This document shows positions 1 to 10,643 of a stretch of DNA of 64,000 nucleotides, piece after piece. A program made the translations under genes and the position numbers. Numbering within the stretch: the stretch's first letter is position 1; each line of letters opens with the position of its first letter. The notes below the pieces were generated by a model. It did no database searches. It was not told the origin of the DNA and saw only the letters and a program-made list of their open reading frames with translations. The DNA comes from Undibacterium sp. YM2. Its GTDB lineage: Bacteria > Pseudomonadota > Gammaproteobacteria > Burkholderiales > Burkholderiaceae_D. Location of the stretch: positions 5,208,001 to 5,272,000 of the forward strand of contig NZ_AP018441.1 in NCBI RefSeq assembly GCF_009937975.1, written 5' to 3'.

Positions 1-72
1 CAGGGCAGACTGCGCCGGCAAGGTCACGGCAGCAAGTTGTTCGGGATTTAAGTTGTGGAGTAAATTTTGCAT
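1..72 (-). CDS. UvrD/Rep/PcrA-type DNA helicase, N-terminus only
   Basis: The complement reads ATG at 72 and stays open to the window edge, giving 24 residues that contain LNPEQLAAVTLPAQSAL. The LN.eQ.aAV...p sequence is the Q-motif segment that precedes the Walker A loop in superfamily 1 UvrD/Rep/PcrA helicases. These proteins are ATP-driven 3'-5' helicases of nucleotide excision and mismatch repair or replication restart. The Walker A motif itself lies outside the window, so UvrD, Rep and other SF1A members cannot be told apart. The gene is transcribed leftward, divergently from the DapA-family gene at 424. Confidence 0.75.
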   Translation of the reverse strand, partial: MQNLLHNLNPEQLAAVTLPAQSAL

Positions 73-423
73 AGGCAGATTATACGGGACTATGCCAGTC
101 AGCCTGTTTTCCACTCCCTGAGTCAGGCAAAATTTATTGTCGGCAGGCTTGACAGGCCTGGCTGCACGCGCAGATAATCATTTCCATCGCAATAGAAATT
201 TCATCCACATTTCATTATGCAAACTCAAGTCAAAGATCAAGTACACGCGCAAAGCAGCACTGCTTTGTGTATGGTCTTTGCTAAAGCCAAGAAACAGACG
301 CTCATCTGACCGGGGCGTGCTGTCCCGTCAGGTGAGCTGACAGGATGGCAAAAACGGTACTCTTCCCTTTGCGCTGTATGTCAACTCCCTGCGGGTCTTT
401 AACCGGTCCACAGGAGAACAGGC
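73..423. other. Divergent intergenic region
   Basis: This 351-base stretch lies between the divergent helicase and DapA-family genes and should hold both promoters. A 67-codon rightward frame from 137 overlaps it, but its composition (many Arg, Asn, His, Ser) and lack of a ribosome binding site argue against a gene. The only clear signal is the strong ribosome binding site AGGAG at 412-416, which serves the gene starting at 424. I see no convincing promoter boxes or RNA gene. Confidence 0.4.
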
Positions 424-1377
424 ATGTCCAGCAGTAATAATAGCAATAGCAGCAATTTCAGTAACACTCATATTGACTCCAGTCACCACAACAGGCATCG
501 CGATTTTTCTGGCATCTGGGTAGCCCTGATAACGCCATTTTGCAATGGCCCGGAAGCGGCAGTGGATGTCCCCGCACTGCAAGCATTGGCCCGCAAATTG
601 ATCAAGGAAGGTGTCACTGGCCTGGTCGTCTGTGGTTCCACCGGCGAGGCAGCCGCCCTCAGTGAGGAAGAACAATTGCAAGTGCTGGATGCAGTGCTGG
701 CCGTGGTATCGCCCAATCAAGTCATCATGGGCTTGAGCGGTAATCACATGGGGCAAGTCTTGCACAGGCTGGCAGCCATAGGGCAAAGACAGCTTGCTGG
801 AGTACTGGTCACGCCACCGTATTACATACGGCCATCACAGGCAGGTATCTTGCACTACTTCCATGAAATTGCCGAGGCGTCTGCTGTGCCGGTAGTGCTG
901 TACAACATTCCTTACCGCACGGGCGTAAATATGGAATTACCCACGCTGCAGCAATTGGCAAAACATCCGAATATCGTCGCCATCAAGGATTGCGGCGGCA
1001 ATCTGCAAACCACCATGCAACTCATCACCGACGGCAACATACAGGTGCTGACCGGAGAAGACCATCAATTGTTTGCTACCCTTTGCCTCGGCGGTGCTGG
1101 TGGCATACTGGCGTCCGCCCATTTGCGGCCTGATCTTTTCATGCGCATGCAAGCATTGATCTCTACAGGTGAGCTGGCACAGGCCAGGCGTATTTTTTAT
1201 CGGCTGCTACCGGTCATGCTGGCCCTGTTTGAAGAACCCAATCCGGCTCCGCTGAAGGCGGCACTGGCAGCATCAGGTCTGATAAAAGCAAATCTGCGCC
1301 CTCCTATGTTGGGGGCAAGTGCAAAGACCAAAGACAAACTCTTGCGCGAGATCGCACAACTTGATCTGCTTCAATAG
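424..1377 (+). CDS. DapA-family aldolase (dihydrodipicolinate synthase / N-acetylneuraminate lyase superfamily)
   Basis: This 317-residue class I aldolase has the superfamily hallmarks: GSTGEAAALSEEE in place of the GTTGE substrate loop, YNIPYRTG carrying the Tyr and Arg of the active site, and VAIKDCGG carrying the Schiff-base lysine. Lysine-pathway DapA condenses pyruvate with aspartate semialdehyde. The Ser for Thr change in the GTTGE loop and the YNIPYRTG form make a paralogue with another 2-oxoacid substrate possible, so dapA is not asserted. The AGGAG at 412-416 supports the ATG at 424. An unusual Ser/Asn-rich tail of about 20 residues precedes the barrel, where most family members start close to the first strand. 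The gene is transcribed alone, 56 bases before the next gene. Confidence 0.8.
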   Translation: MSSSNNSNSSNFSNTHIDSSHHNRHRDFSGIWVALITPFCNGPEAAVDVPALQALARKLIKEGVTGLVVCGSTGEAAALSEEEQLQVLDAVLAVVSPNQVIMGLSGNHMGQVLHRLAAIGQRQLAGVLVTPPYYIRPSQAGILHYFHEIAEASAVPVVLYNIPYRTGVNMELPTLQQLAKHPNIVAIKDCGGNLQTTMQLITDGNIQVLTGEDHQLFATLCLGGAGGILASAHLRPDLFMRMQALISTGELAQARRIFYRLLPVMLALFEEPNPAPLKAALAASGLIKANLRPPMLGASAKTKDKLLREIAQLDLLQ

Positions 1378-1433
1378 CAGATTGCCTTGTCGGCGCAAGC
1401 AAAGCATAATGCCGAGCAATAACTACTTACAAC

Positions 1434-2177
1434 ATGATGATGCGACGACTTAATTCTTTGTTTGCCGTTTGCGCTGGCATGGCAGCAGCCCTGACTATCC
1501 ACAGCGAGCCAGCCTCTGCCATGACCATGCTCAGGTCAAATGACAACTTGATTTTATATGGCAAGGTAGTGCCTGAAGATGCACAGCGATTTCGCCGCAA
1601 TCTGTCTGGCGGTGAAGTGCATACTGTTGTGTTGACCGAAAGCCCGGGTGGCGACCTGGGTGCTGCTTATGCCATTGCCAAGCTGATCAAGGACAAAAAA
1701 ATCAATACCGCAGTACAGGGTAATTGCTTCTCTTCTTGCGCTGTTATGTTCATGGCTGGCACTGAGCGGCGCATGCTGGCCAATAAGAATCTGGCACGAA
1801 CCCGATTGGGCTTTCATGGGCCACACAATAAGTTAACTCTCGAAGTCAGTACAGAAGGCATACCCAAATTGCGCGAATGGCTACTAAACGCGACAGATGG
1901 TAAATTTCCGGAAGCTTTGCTGGATCAGGCCATGTATATCAACAATGCCGGTGACATGATGTACTTCTACTACCCGGGTGCAAACAAAAATAACAATATC
2001 CGTTTTTGCAAAGCAGGCACGATCGCTTATCCAAAACTGTGCGAAACCGTAACAGGCCACGATGTCGTCAGCGTCGGCATCTTAACGACGGCAGAATTAT
2101 TAAAGGTTGAGGAGCTGGACCAACAAGCCGCTGGCGGCAAGGAAAACCCTGTGGCTACTGAAAACCTCAAGCAATAA
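1434..2177 (+). CDS. Secreted ClpP/crotonase-fold protein (possible periplasmic serine protease)
   Basis: The 247-residue product begins with a signal peptide (basic MMMRR, then a hydrophobic stretch ending near EPASA). The body resembles the ClpP-like fold of uncharacterised periplasmic proteins. SPGGDLGAAYAIA matches the SPGG oxyanion-hole turn. GNCFSSCAVMFMAG places a serine-cysteine pair where ClpP keeps its nucleophile, and GFHGPH supplies a candidate catalytic histidine. These proteins are often annotated as hypothetical or as Clp-protease-like. Activity and substrate are unknown, so peptidase function is inferred from fold motifs. The gene is convergent with the frameshifted gene that ends at 2215, leaving a 37-base gap. 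Confidence 0.65.
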   Translation: MMMRRLNSLFAVCAGMAAALTIHSEPASAMTMLRSNDNLILYGKVVPEDAQRFRRNLSGGEVHTVVLTESPGGDLGAAYAIAKLIKDKKINTAVQGNCFSSCAVMFMAGTERRMLANKNLARTRLGFHGPHNKLTLEVSTEGIPKLREWLLNATDGKFPEALLDQAMYINNAGDMMYFYYPGANKNNNIRFCKAGTIAYPKLCETVTGHDVVSVGILTTAELLKVEELDQQAAGGKENPVATENLKQ

Positions 2178-2214
2178 AGATCATCAGGATATACCGCGAA
2201 CCTGTCTCTTACTT

Positions 2215-2957
2215 CTACCTGATAGAAAAATCTTCAGTTGCGTCGTATTTGCATTCATCAGGTACATTCAGGGACGTAAAATCACCACGCAAGCATCTCC
2301 ATTGAATTTCGTTCTGCCCTTCATAATGGGGTGAGAGGTAGAAAGCCCGCCCCTTGAAGGGATCAGCATTCATTGTGACTTTAATCATGCCGTTCTTCTG
2401 GTTGATTTCTATACTTTTGATATAAGCTGGCAGTTCAGGACCCAAGCCCACCTGTTCTATATTTTCAGGAAAAGTATGATGCTCAACGATGTATTCACCA
2501 ATTCCTTGTGACACGTCCTTTGCATTTTTCACGGCATGGCTGATGACATTTCTACTTTTAGCTCTATCCTGAGCTTGAGAGTATCCCAAAATGCCGGCCA
2601 TCAAAAACGTCAGGGCGCACCCGCTGACACCAACCAATGTCCAACTGCGTTGTGCACGATTAAAATGTTCCAGGCTGTCCCATTGAATATTTTGCCATGC
2701 CCACAATCTGCCCGTGCGGCCTACTTTCACTGCGGTAAAAAACCCGACGACAGGAATAAAAAGAAGAAAAAAACTCATCCATTTCTTATGATGGAAAGTC
2801 CAAAAAAACACACACAAAAATGCTCCCATGACCAGCTATCCACACCATCAGGTGCCGGGTAAAAATCCCCTTTACCCGAAGTATTGTCTTTGCCCACCAG
2901 CTGTCTGCTGGAGATCATTTGTGGTTCCGGATTTGCTGGAAAGCTGTTCGCGCTCAT
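2215..2957 (-). pseudogene. Frameshifted membrane protein with pilin-like C-terminal domain
   Basis: Two frames join to give one sensible protein. The first encodes ...YPAPDGVDSWSW and runs out near 2830. The other continues with GAFLCVFFWTFHHKKWMSFF, two hydrophobic segments, EHFNRAQRSW and a periplasmic domain ending in IQWRCLRGDF, a type IV pilin-like C-terminal signature. Restoring one G to the GGG at about 2827-2829 yields W-S-W-G-A-F, which fits this family of membrane proteins. The N-terminus is uncertain: ATG 2957 is the most upstream sensible start, but a further frame change upstream cannot be excluded. Function is unknown. The single missing G makes a base-calling error as likely as a real mutation. 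Confidence 0.5.
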
Positions 2958-3066
2958 GGGGACTAGATAATTGGTCGGCTTGGAAACCGAAGTATATCTG
3001 AGGTCCCTGCATCTCTTCGAGCAGTTTTTGAGCCAGCCGACAAATGAAATCCCTCCCGCAGACAAG

Positions 3067-3699
3067 CTAAGCAAACAAGCTGGCAAATGCCCGTGCCGCC
3101 TGTTGCGGCTGCTCTGCCATATACACGCTGCTGATTGCGGCTACCATGTGCGCGCCTTGTGCGAGCAGGGGCTGACAGTTTTCCAAGGTCATGCCACCGA
3201 TGACGACATTTGGCACATCAAATTCCCTGACCGCATCTCCAACTATGCTGGCGGGTGTGGTTACTGCATATTTTTTGATACGGGAAGGGTAGAAACCGCC
3301 AAATGCAATATAACTTGCATCACCCTGAATGGCGCTACGAGCCAGTTCCAGGTCACCATAACAGGACGCACCGAGTATTTTGCCCGCGCCCAGCTTGGCT
3401 CTGGCATCGGCTACTGAGATATCCGTACCACCCACATGCAGTCCATCGGCATCAATATCGAGGCAGAGTTGCAGATGGTCATTGATGATGAAGGGCTTGT
3501 TAAAGCGGCGGCAGAGTGCCAGCAAGGCCAGTGCCTGTGTACTGCGCAATGCATCGCTGGCAGTCTTGTGGCGGTATTGCACGATATTTGCACCGCCCAG
3601 CAGAGCTTGTTCGGTGACTTCAAGCAGCTTTGCCGTATCGTCCCAGTCGGGGGTAACGATGTACAGGCCACTGAGTTGATGCTTGCTCAAATTATTCAT
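3067..3699 (-). CDS. thiE: Thiamine-phosphate synthase ThiE
   Basis: ThiE joins HMP pyrophosphate and the thiazole phosphate to form thiamine phosphate. The 210-residue TIM barrel shows YIVTPDW at the first strand, QYRHK, NDHLQLCLDIDADGLHVGG for the metal and pyrophosphate site, FGGFYPSRIKK, and the phosphate loop IGGMTLENCQPLLAQGA. ATG 3699 is chosen because the protein then starts at MNNLSKHQLSGLYIV. The frame stays open upstream only through the thiD gene. The start overlaps the thiD stop as ATGA, implying translational coupling. It is the last recognisable gene of the thiamine operon, with about 110 bases to the next leftward gene. Confidence 0.93.
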   Translation of the reverse strand: MNNLSKHQLSGLYIVTPDWDDTAKLLEVTEQALLGGANIVQYRHKTASDALRSTQALALLALCRRFNKPFIINDHLQLCLDIDADGLHVGGTDISVADARAKLGAGKILGASCYGDLELARSAIQGDASYIAFGGFYPSRIKKYAVTTPASIVGDAVREFDVPNVVIGGMTLENCQPLLAQGAHMVAAISSVYMAEQPQQAARAFASLFA

Positions 3700-4514
3700 G
3701 ATTTCTTTCTTGTAGTCGGAACTGGCTGACGTGCCGGAATGAGCTGCCCTGCGGCAATCGCATACGCATGTTGCAAACTCTGCTGGGTATAGCTTTGCGC
3801 CTGTTGCAACGCCACAGGCAAGCTGGCGCCAATTGCCAGTTGCCCGGCTATCGCCGACGCCAGGGTGCAGCCGCTGCCGTGAAATTCGCCGGGTAAACGT
3901 GGCCACAGCCATTCTTGTGCAGTCTGCCATTGCCCATGCTGGAACCAGATATTTTTAACCTGCGCTTCTGTTGCATGCCCACCTTTCAACAAGACATCCG
4001 CCTCACAGGTTTGCATGAGGTTTTCTACCTGTGCCTGCATATCCATACAATGTGGTGACAGGCGTTTTAGCTCAGGCAGATTCGGAGTGATCAGGGTTGC
4101 GACTTTCAATAAAGGCTCAATCGCCTCTACCGGGTTATCGAGCGACAAACTGTCACCGTGACCGCTGCCCAATACAGTATCAACAATGACTTGCAAATCA
4201 GGCTGTTGCAGTTTCATCTTCTGGATAAAACTGGCGATCGCTGTCGCATTCTTTTTATGCGCGACGATGCCCAGCTTGATGACCTTGACTGGTATCTTGG
4301 CGACCAGGGTCATCGCTTGCTGCAAGATAATCTGCACATCGACCGCATGCACCGCATAGGCATGGTCATTGTCTTGCACAGTCAATGCGGTAATCACCGG
4401 CAGGGCATGCGCACCCTGCGCGGCGATGGCTTCTATGTCGGCCTGTATGCCAGCACCACCGCTTGGGTCATGCCCGGCAAATACCAGCACACAGGGACGC
4501 GTAGTTGTCTTCAT
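3696..4514 (-). CDS. thiD: Hydroxymethylpyrimidine/phosphomethylpyrimidine kinase ThiD
   Basis: ThiD phosphorylates HMP and HMP phosphate to give HMP pyrophosphate for ThiE. The 272-residue ribokinase-fold protein begins with VLVFAGHDPSGGAGIQADIEA, the family substrate loop, and ends its active site with GEFHGSGCTLASA, the anion-hole GSGC motif. The segment IVDTVLGSGHGDSL is more divergent than the usual DPVM form, as in other short betaproteobacterial ThiD proteins. The stop codon shares bases with the thiE start, and the gene begins 21 bases after thiG, so the three are co-transcribed. Confidence 0.9.
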   Translation of the reverse strand: MKTTTRPCVLVFAGHDPSGGAGIQADIEAIAAQGAHALPVITALTVQDNDHAYAVHAVDVQIILQQAMTLVAKIPVKVIKLGIVAHKKNATAIASFIQKMKLQQPDLQVIVDTVLGSGHGDSLSLDNPVEAIEPLLKVATLITPNLPELKRLSPHCMDMQAQVENLMQTCEADVLLKGGHATEAQVKNIWFQHGQWQTAQEWLWPRLPGEFHGSGCTLASAIAGQLAIGASLPVALQQAQSYTQQSLQHAYAIAAGQLIPARQPVPTTRKKS

Positions 4515-4535
4515 TCAACGATCATCAAACGAATA

Positions 4536-5327
4536 TCAGACTATGCGGCCAGCCATCGGTGACGATGGTGAGGCGGCAAACTTGCGCGGCATGCGACCTG
4601 CCAGGAATGCCTCACGCCCTGCCTCCACCGCAAGACCCATGGCGCGTGCCATGCGTACCGGGTCTTTGGCATCTGCGATGGCGGTATTCATCAACACACC
4701 ATCACAACCGAGCTCCATGGCTATCGCTGCATCCGATGCCGTACCTACGCCAGCATCGACCAGTACCGGTACTTTGGACTGTTCGATAATCAGCGACAGA
4801 TTCCAGGGATTCAGGATACCCATGCCTGAACCGATCAATGAAGCCAGCGGCATGATGGCAACGCAGCCTATGTCTTCCAGCATACGCGCCTGTATGGGGT
4901 CATCACTGCAATACACCATGACATCGAAACCATCCTGCACCAGAATTTTGGCAGCCTTCAGTGTTTCCGGCATATTCGGGAACAGGGTTTTCTCATCACC
5001 CAGTACCTCCAGCTTACAAAGCTTGTGACCACCCAATAATTCACGTCCGAGTTGCAAGGTATACACCGCATCTTCGGCGTTGTAGCAACCGGCTGAATTT
5101 GGCAGTATGGTGTATTTGCTTGGTGGTACTACGTCCAGCAAGCTTGGTGCATTCGGGTCTTGTCCTATGTTCACGCGACGTATGGCCACCGTGATGATAT
5201 CGGCTCCGCTGGCTTCTGTTGCCAGACGGGTTTGTTCGAGGTCCTTGTATTTACCGCTGCCAACCAGCAGGCGGGAGCGGTAGGTTTTTCCGGCTATGCT
5301 TAAGCCTTGAGTGTTTTCTGTGTTCAT
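4536..5327 (-). CDS. thiG: Thiazole synthase ThiG
   Basis: ThiG forms the thiazole phosphate from deoxyxylulose phosphate, dehydroglycine and ThiS thiocarboxylate. The 263-residue barrel shows [14 protein letters not shown] near the start, [15 protein letters not shown] with the imine-forming lysine, [21 protein letters not shown] and [22 protein letters not shown] 5327 is preferred because GGGAGG lies seven bases upstream. A TTG 15 bases earlier is in frame but lacks its own site. In related operons thiG follows thiS directly. Here about 740 bases with a DUF559 gene and repeats intervene, so thiG-thiD-thiE may depend on read-through or on a promoter in the insert. Confidence 0.93.
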   Translation of the reverse strand: MNTENTQGLSIAGKTYRSRLLVGSGKYKDLEQTRLATEASGADIITVAIRRVNIGQDPNAPSLLDVVPPSKYTILPNSAGCYNAEDAVYTLQLGRELLGGHKLCKLEVLGDEKTLFPNMPETLKAAKILVQDGFDVMVYCSDDPIQARMLEDIGCVAIMPLASLIGSGMGILNPWNLSLIIEQSKVPVLVDAGVGTASDAAIAMELGCDGVLMNTAIADAKDPVRMARAMGLAVEAGREAFLAGRMPRKFAASPSSPMAGRIV

Positions 5328-5360
5328 TGTTTTTCCTCCCAAATTGTGGAATGCTGCCTG

Positions 5361-5477
5361 GCTCCTTCCCCTTCAAGGGGAAGGCTGGGATGGGGATGGG
5401 TTTCTTTAGCAAACTATATGCTTGTTTTATCAACTGAAACCCATCCCCACCCTAACCCTCCCCTTGAAGGGGAGGGA
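5361..5477. repeat. Inverted repeat pair, PNPPLEGEG-type, left of the DUF559 gene
   Basis: Copy 1 (5361-5404) has the core CTTCCCCTTCAAGGGGAAGG followed by TGGGATGGGGATGGGTTTC. Copy 2 (5436-5477) is the same unit in the opposite orientation, GAAACCCATCCCC then CCTCCCCTTGAAGGGGAGGG. The two can pair into a long hairpin with about 30 bases of loop. Read in one frame the unit encodes HPNPPLEGEG, a peptide often seen as a spurious annotation, which shows how common this repeat is in proteobacteria. Further copies occur at 5878-5920, 5950-5971, 6041-6063 and 59776-59818. Confidence 0.8.
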
Positions 5478-5483
5478 ATGCTC

Positions 5484-5849
5484 TCAGTCTTCTTTAGTTT
5501 CTTCTTGATTTATATGCCGCCAAATTTCCTCCATTACAGTAGAGGTTTCATTAAGTACCTGATTATTCCAAAAACGTAAGACAGTAAAACCTGCCTTCTT
5601 CAGCACTTCAGTTCTATGCATGTCATAGACCTCCGCTTCAGCGTGCTGTCCGCCATCAACTTCAATCACTAAACACTTTTCCAGGCACACAAAATCCAGT
5701 ACGAAATGTTGATATGGATATTGCCGTCTGAATTTCACACCAAACTGCTCACCACGCAAGCCTTGCCATAATTTTTTCTCGGCATCGGTCATATTTTTAC
5801 GTAAGACTTTTGCTGTTTTGATTAAGGTTTCATTGGCAAAGTTTTTCAT
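5484..5849 (-). CDS. DUF559 domain protein (Vsr-like, PD-(D/E)XK nuclease fold)
   Basis: The 121-residue protein is a complete DUF559 domain. It shows LRKNMTDAEKKLWQGLRG, KFRRQYPYQHFVLDFVCLE, LVIEVDGGQHAE and GFTVLRFWNNQVL. The D-F-V-C and V-I-E-V-D-G strands carry the acidic residues expected of the Vsr/PD-(D/E)XK fold. DUF559 proteins are widespread and generally uncharacterised, so endonuclease activity is inferred. The gene sits between thiS and thiG, where thiO, thiH or nothing is usually found. It has inverted repeats within 30 bases on both sides. There is no link to thiamine synthesis, which suggests an inserted unit tolerated because it is in the same direction as the operon. Confidence 0.85.
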   Translation of the reverse strand: MKNFANETLIKTAKVLRKNMTDAEKKLWQGLRGEQFGVKFRRQYPYQHFVLDFVCLEKCLVIEVDGGQHAEAEVYDMHRTEVLKKAGFTVLRFWNNQVLNETSTVMEEIWRHINQEETKED

Positions 5850-5877
5850 ATTTCAGATCGGCGCAAATTAACTGTAT

Positions 5878-6063
5878 CCCCTCCCCTTCAAGGGGAGGGT
5901 TAGGATGGGGATGGGGTTCCATCGCAAATAATGTAAGGATTTTACGACCGAAACCCATCCCAATCCCGACCATCCACCGCACCGCTTGCAAGCGGCTTAG
6001 AAATTTGTGGTGCAAAGCATGCTTTGCGAATTCCCACAAATCTCCCCTTGAATGGGAAGGAGC
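5878..6063. repeat. Repeat cluster right of the DUF559 gene, with an internal palindrome
   Basis: Copy 3 (5878-5920) has CCCTCCCCTTCAAGGGGAGGG then TTAGGATGGGGATGGGG, an inverted match to copy 2 across the DUF559 gene. A partial copy in the other orientation (GAAACCCATCCCAATCCC) lies at about 5950-5971, and a half unit (CTCCCCTTGAATGGGAAGGAG) lies at 6041-6063. Between them, 6003-6040 forms an imperfect palindrome: TTTGTGG and GCAAAGCATGCTTTGC, then CCACAAA. The arrangement resembles clustered REP/BIME elements. Together with 5361-5477 it brackets the DUF559 gene. Confidence 0.75.
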
Positions 6064-6070
6064 TAAAAAC

Positions 6071-6271
6071 TCATCCACCGCCAATCGCCCTCACCACATC
6101 AACCTTGTCATCGACCCGCAACTGATGCTCTGCCCACTGCGACCGCGGAATAATCTGCCGATTCACTGCCACCGCAATCGCCTGCTGTGACAGATTCAAT
6201 TCAGCGATCAAATCGGTCAGCAGCGGACTCGCCAGTTGCCGCTTCTCTCCATTGAGCTGTATCTCCACCAT
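6071..6271 (-). CDS. thiS: Sulfur carrier protein ThiS
   Basis: ThiS is the ubiquitin-like carrier whose C-terminal glycine is adenylated and converted to a thiocarboxylate before sulfur transfer to ThiG. The 66-residue protein starts MVEIQLNGEKRQL, has the family segment AVAVNRQIIPRSQW and ends VVRAIGGG, with the essential terminal di-glycine. Its ATG lies two bases after the thiC stop, implying coupling. The end of the gene is next to the repeat cluster that separates it from thiG. No thiF or thiO is visible in the window, so the activating enzyme and glycine oxidase would be encoded elsewhere. Confidence 0.92.
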   Translation of the reverse strand: MVEIQLNGEKRQLASPLLTDLIAELNLSQQAIAVAVNRQIIPRSQWAEHQLRVDDKVDVVRAIGGG

Positions 6272-6273
6272 GA

Positions 6274-8368
<2,095 letters not shown>

Positions 8369-8414
8369 TTTTTCTTCGGGTTCTGAATTAAATCCAGAAC
8401 CACGACGACGGCAG

Positions 8415-8420
8415 ATTATA
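8415..8420 (-). promoter_or_regulatory. Candidate -10 box of the thiamine operon
   Basis: The complement contains a perfect TATAAT about 47 bases before the first conserved bases of the riboswitch, a suitable place for the operon promoter. No good -35 hexamer is visible at 16-18 bases upstream, so the call rests on the -10 box and its position. Confidence 0.45.
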
Positions 8421-8443
8421 CGACTTTTTTAAACTCAGGTGCT

Positions 8444-10572
8444 TTATTTGATGGCGCTGGCGAGTTCTTCATCAGACACTGTTGTTGGTGCAGCAAGATT
8501 GCCTTCTGGCAGTTTCACCGGCCCATGCACCTCTATCAACTCGACCATACCAGCCTTGATCGCCGCCGACAAATCATGATCGAGTACCGGCAAGGCTTCT
8601 TCATAAGCGATCAATAATCTGTTGACGCCATAGGCGCGGTTGCGGCCATTGACCTTGCCCAGGTACAAGGCCATGTCGGCAATCTGCAAGGCTTTTTCCC
8701 AATTGCAGATGGCTTCTGGCAAACCAGAAAACGGCAGGCTGATGAAACCGGCGGTGATGGTAACAGGAACACTGGCACCATCAGCCTGGATGTTTTCTTC
8801 ACCTATGCTGCGCAAGATACGTTCAACCAGGCCCTTGAGTTGTGCGGGGTTCGAGCGTGGTGAATAAATCAGAAATTCTTCGCCCCCCAGCGCAACACCA
8901 TGTCACTGTCACGCACGGTACTGCGCAAACGGCGTGCCACTTCTATCAATACCGCGTCACCAGTGGCATGGCCAAAGCTGTCATTGATATTTTTGAAGTG
9001 ATCGATATCCATGAGTATCAGGCAATCAGGGTTATCGATCGCATCTTCACGCCTTTCCCCCTCAGGCAAGATGGCCCTGCCCTTCATCATATCGACAAAA
9101 GAGCGACGGTTATACAAACCTGTGAGGGGATCACGCACCGCATGGAATTCGAGTTGTTCGTTGACTTCACGCAGTTTTTCATTGGTCTTGCGAACTCGCC
9201 GGTACAGAAAGAAAACCACCATCCCCGCCATCACCATGATGACTGCCGCCAGCATCAGCACCAGCTGTTGCAACTGACGGTTTTTGATATCGGCATCCTT
9301 GAGCTGGTTTTCACGCGCCAGCAATTCAATTTGTTTTTGCCTTTGCTGGGCATTGAATTGCTCTTGCAAAGTGGCTACAGCACGCGCCCGGTCAGAGCGG
9401 AATAATTCATCGCTGAGTTTTTGTTGCTCGCGCACCGTCGCCAGTGCCTCTTTATACATATCGGCGGCTTCATACATATTGCCGATTTCACTGAGCAGGT
9501 TTTCCACATCCGACTTGGAGCCGGTTTCCATGAAAAACTTCTTGGCTTCATTGATGTAGCCTATGCCCTGGGCGAATTTCTTTTGCCCTGCCAGTGCAAA
9601 GCCGATATTCGCCTTGGCGATGGCCATCGCAAAAGGATCATTCACCGCCTGGGCTTTTTCCAGTGAAAAACGGGCGGCGCGTTCAGCCTCGGTAAATTTG
9701 CGCACATGCAGGTAATAATCGGCAATATTGCCGAGTGCCGTGGCGGCTACGGCAGGCATGCCGGCATCGGTGGCTATCTGCAAGACGGTCTTGTAGGCCT
9801 CCAGCGCTTCATCATGACGACCCAGGTCTATCAGTGCCAGGCCACGTGTCATTTGCAGCGAAGAAGTGATTTTGGGCGAGTCTATGCCGGGCAACATCGC
9901 CAGGGCTTCGTTGGTGGTTTCCAGCGCCTTTTCTGCATTATGCATATTCAGGTAGAGCCTGGCGATGGATTCCATGCGGTACAGTTTTGCCTGGGCCCTG
10001 CGGCGCGGTATCTGGTCTGCGAGTTTCAGGGCTTCAAGAAAATAGGGCAGGGATTTATCAAAATTCCCTATCGCCAGTTGCACCATGCCAAAGGCGATAT
10101 TCAGGCGCATCTGCACTTCAGCATTTTTTGAATCACGCAGGCTTTGCTGTATATCATTGAGTTTCACCAGCGCCATGGCGAATTTGCCCTGATCCAGCAT
10201 CTGAAAGGCTTCGCCTATCAGCGCCATATTGATCATGTCATTGTCTTTTTGTGCTCTTGCCAGTTGCAGCAACTCTGCGTTGGCAGCATCAGCCTCCTTG
10301 ATTTTGCCTGCGTCATACAAGATACCTATCAATGTCTTCAAGACTTCGGCACGCAAGGCGTAATTGGCATCTTTGCCCAATTTCTCCTTGTATTCCTGCA
10401 ACTGTTTAAGGGCTGCAGTATTGTCGCGATCAGACAAGGAATGTATTGCTTCTATCTCAGAAAAATCAGGCCTGGTCTGGGCATATGCAGTACTGTTCAT
10501 GCATAGCAAGGCAATAACCAGCAAACCCGGCATCAGCCTGGTTTGCCATTTAGGTAGTTGAAGCTGCGACAT
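8444..10572 (-). pseudogene. TPR-GGDEF diguanylate cyclase, frameshifted within GGEEF
   Basis: The protein has a signal peptide (LMPGLLVIALLCMNSTAYAQ), about 400 residues of TPR-like helices, one membrane segment (LVLMLAAVIMVMAGMVVFFLY), a short coiled coil and a GGDEF domain with DPLTGLYNRRSF and DIDHFKNINDSFGHATGD. Such proteins sense a periplasmic state and make cyclic di-GMP. At about 8883-8888 there are six G where seven would give W-G-G-E-E-F. As written the frame reads WGAKNF and stops. The other frame then resumes with the rest of the domain to 8444 (LRSIGEENI, ALYLGKVNGRNRAYG). ATG 10572 has GAGGG five bases upstream. ATG 10584 and TTG 10608 are alternatives. A base-calling error is more likely than a real mutation. 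Confidence 0.8.
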
Positions 10573-10643
10573 GCAAGCCCTCATTGTTCTGTCCGTGTCT
10601 CTGTTCAATTTTTTTATCAGGCTGGCGCTATTCTGCCCCGCTT

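Noticed and set aside
137..340. 67-codon open frame before the DapA-family gene
   Set aside because: No ribosome binding site and a composition unlike coding sequence here. It probably lies in a promoter region.
4369..5028. A 219-codon frame opposite thiG and thiD
   Set aside because: Shadow of two well-supported thiamine genes. Its product has no recognisable domain.
5361..6063. Possible CRISPR array in the repeat clusters beside DUF559
   Set aside because: The repeat units are inverted, unevenly spaced and self-complementary, with no regular spacers and no cas genes.
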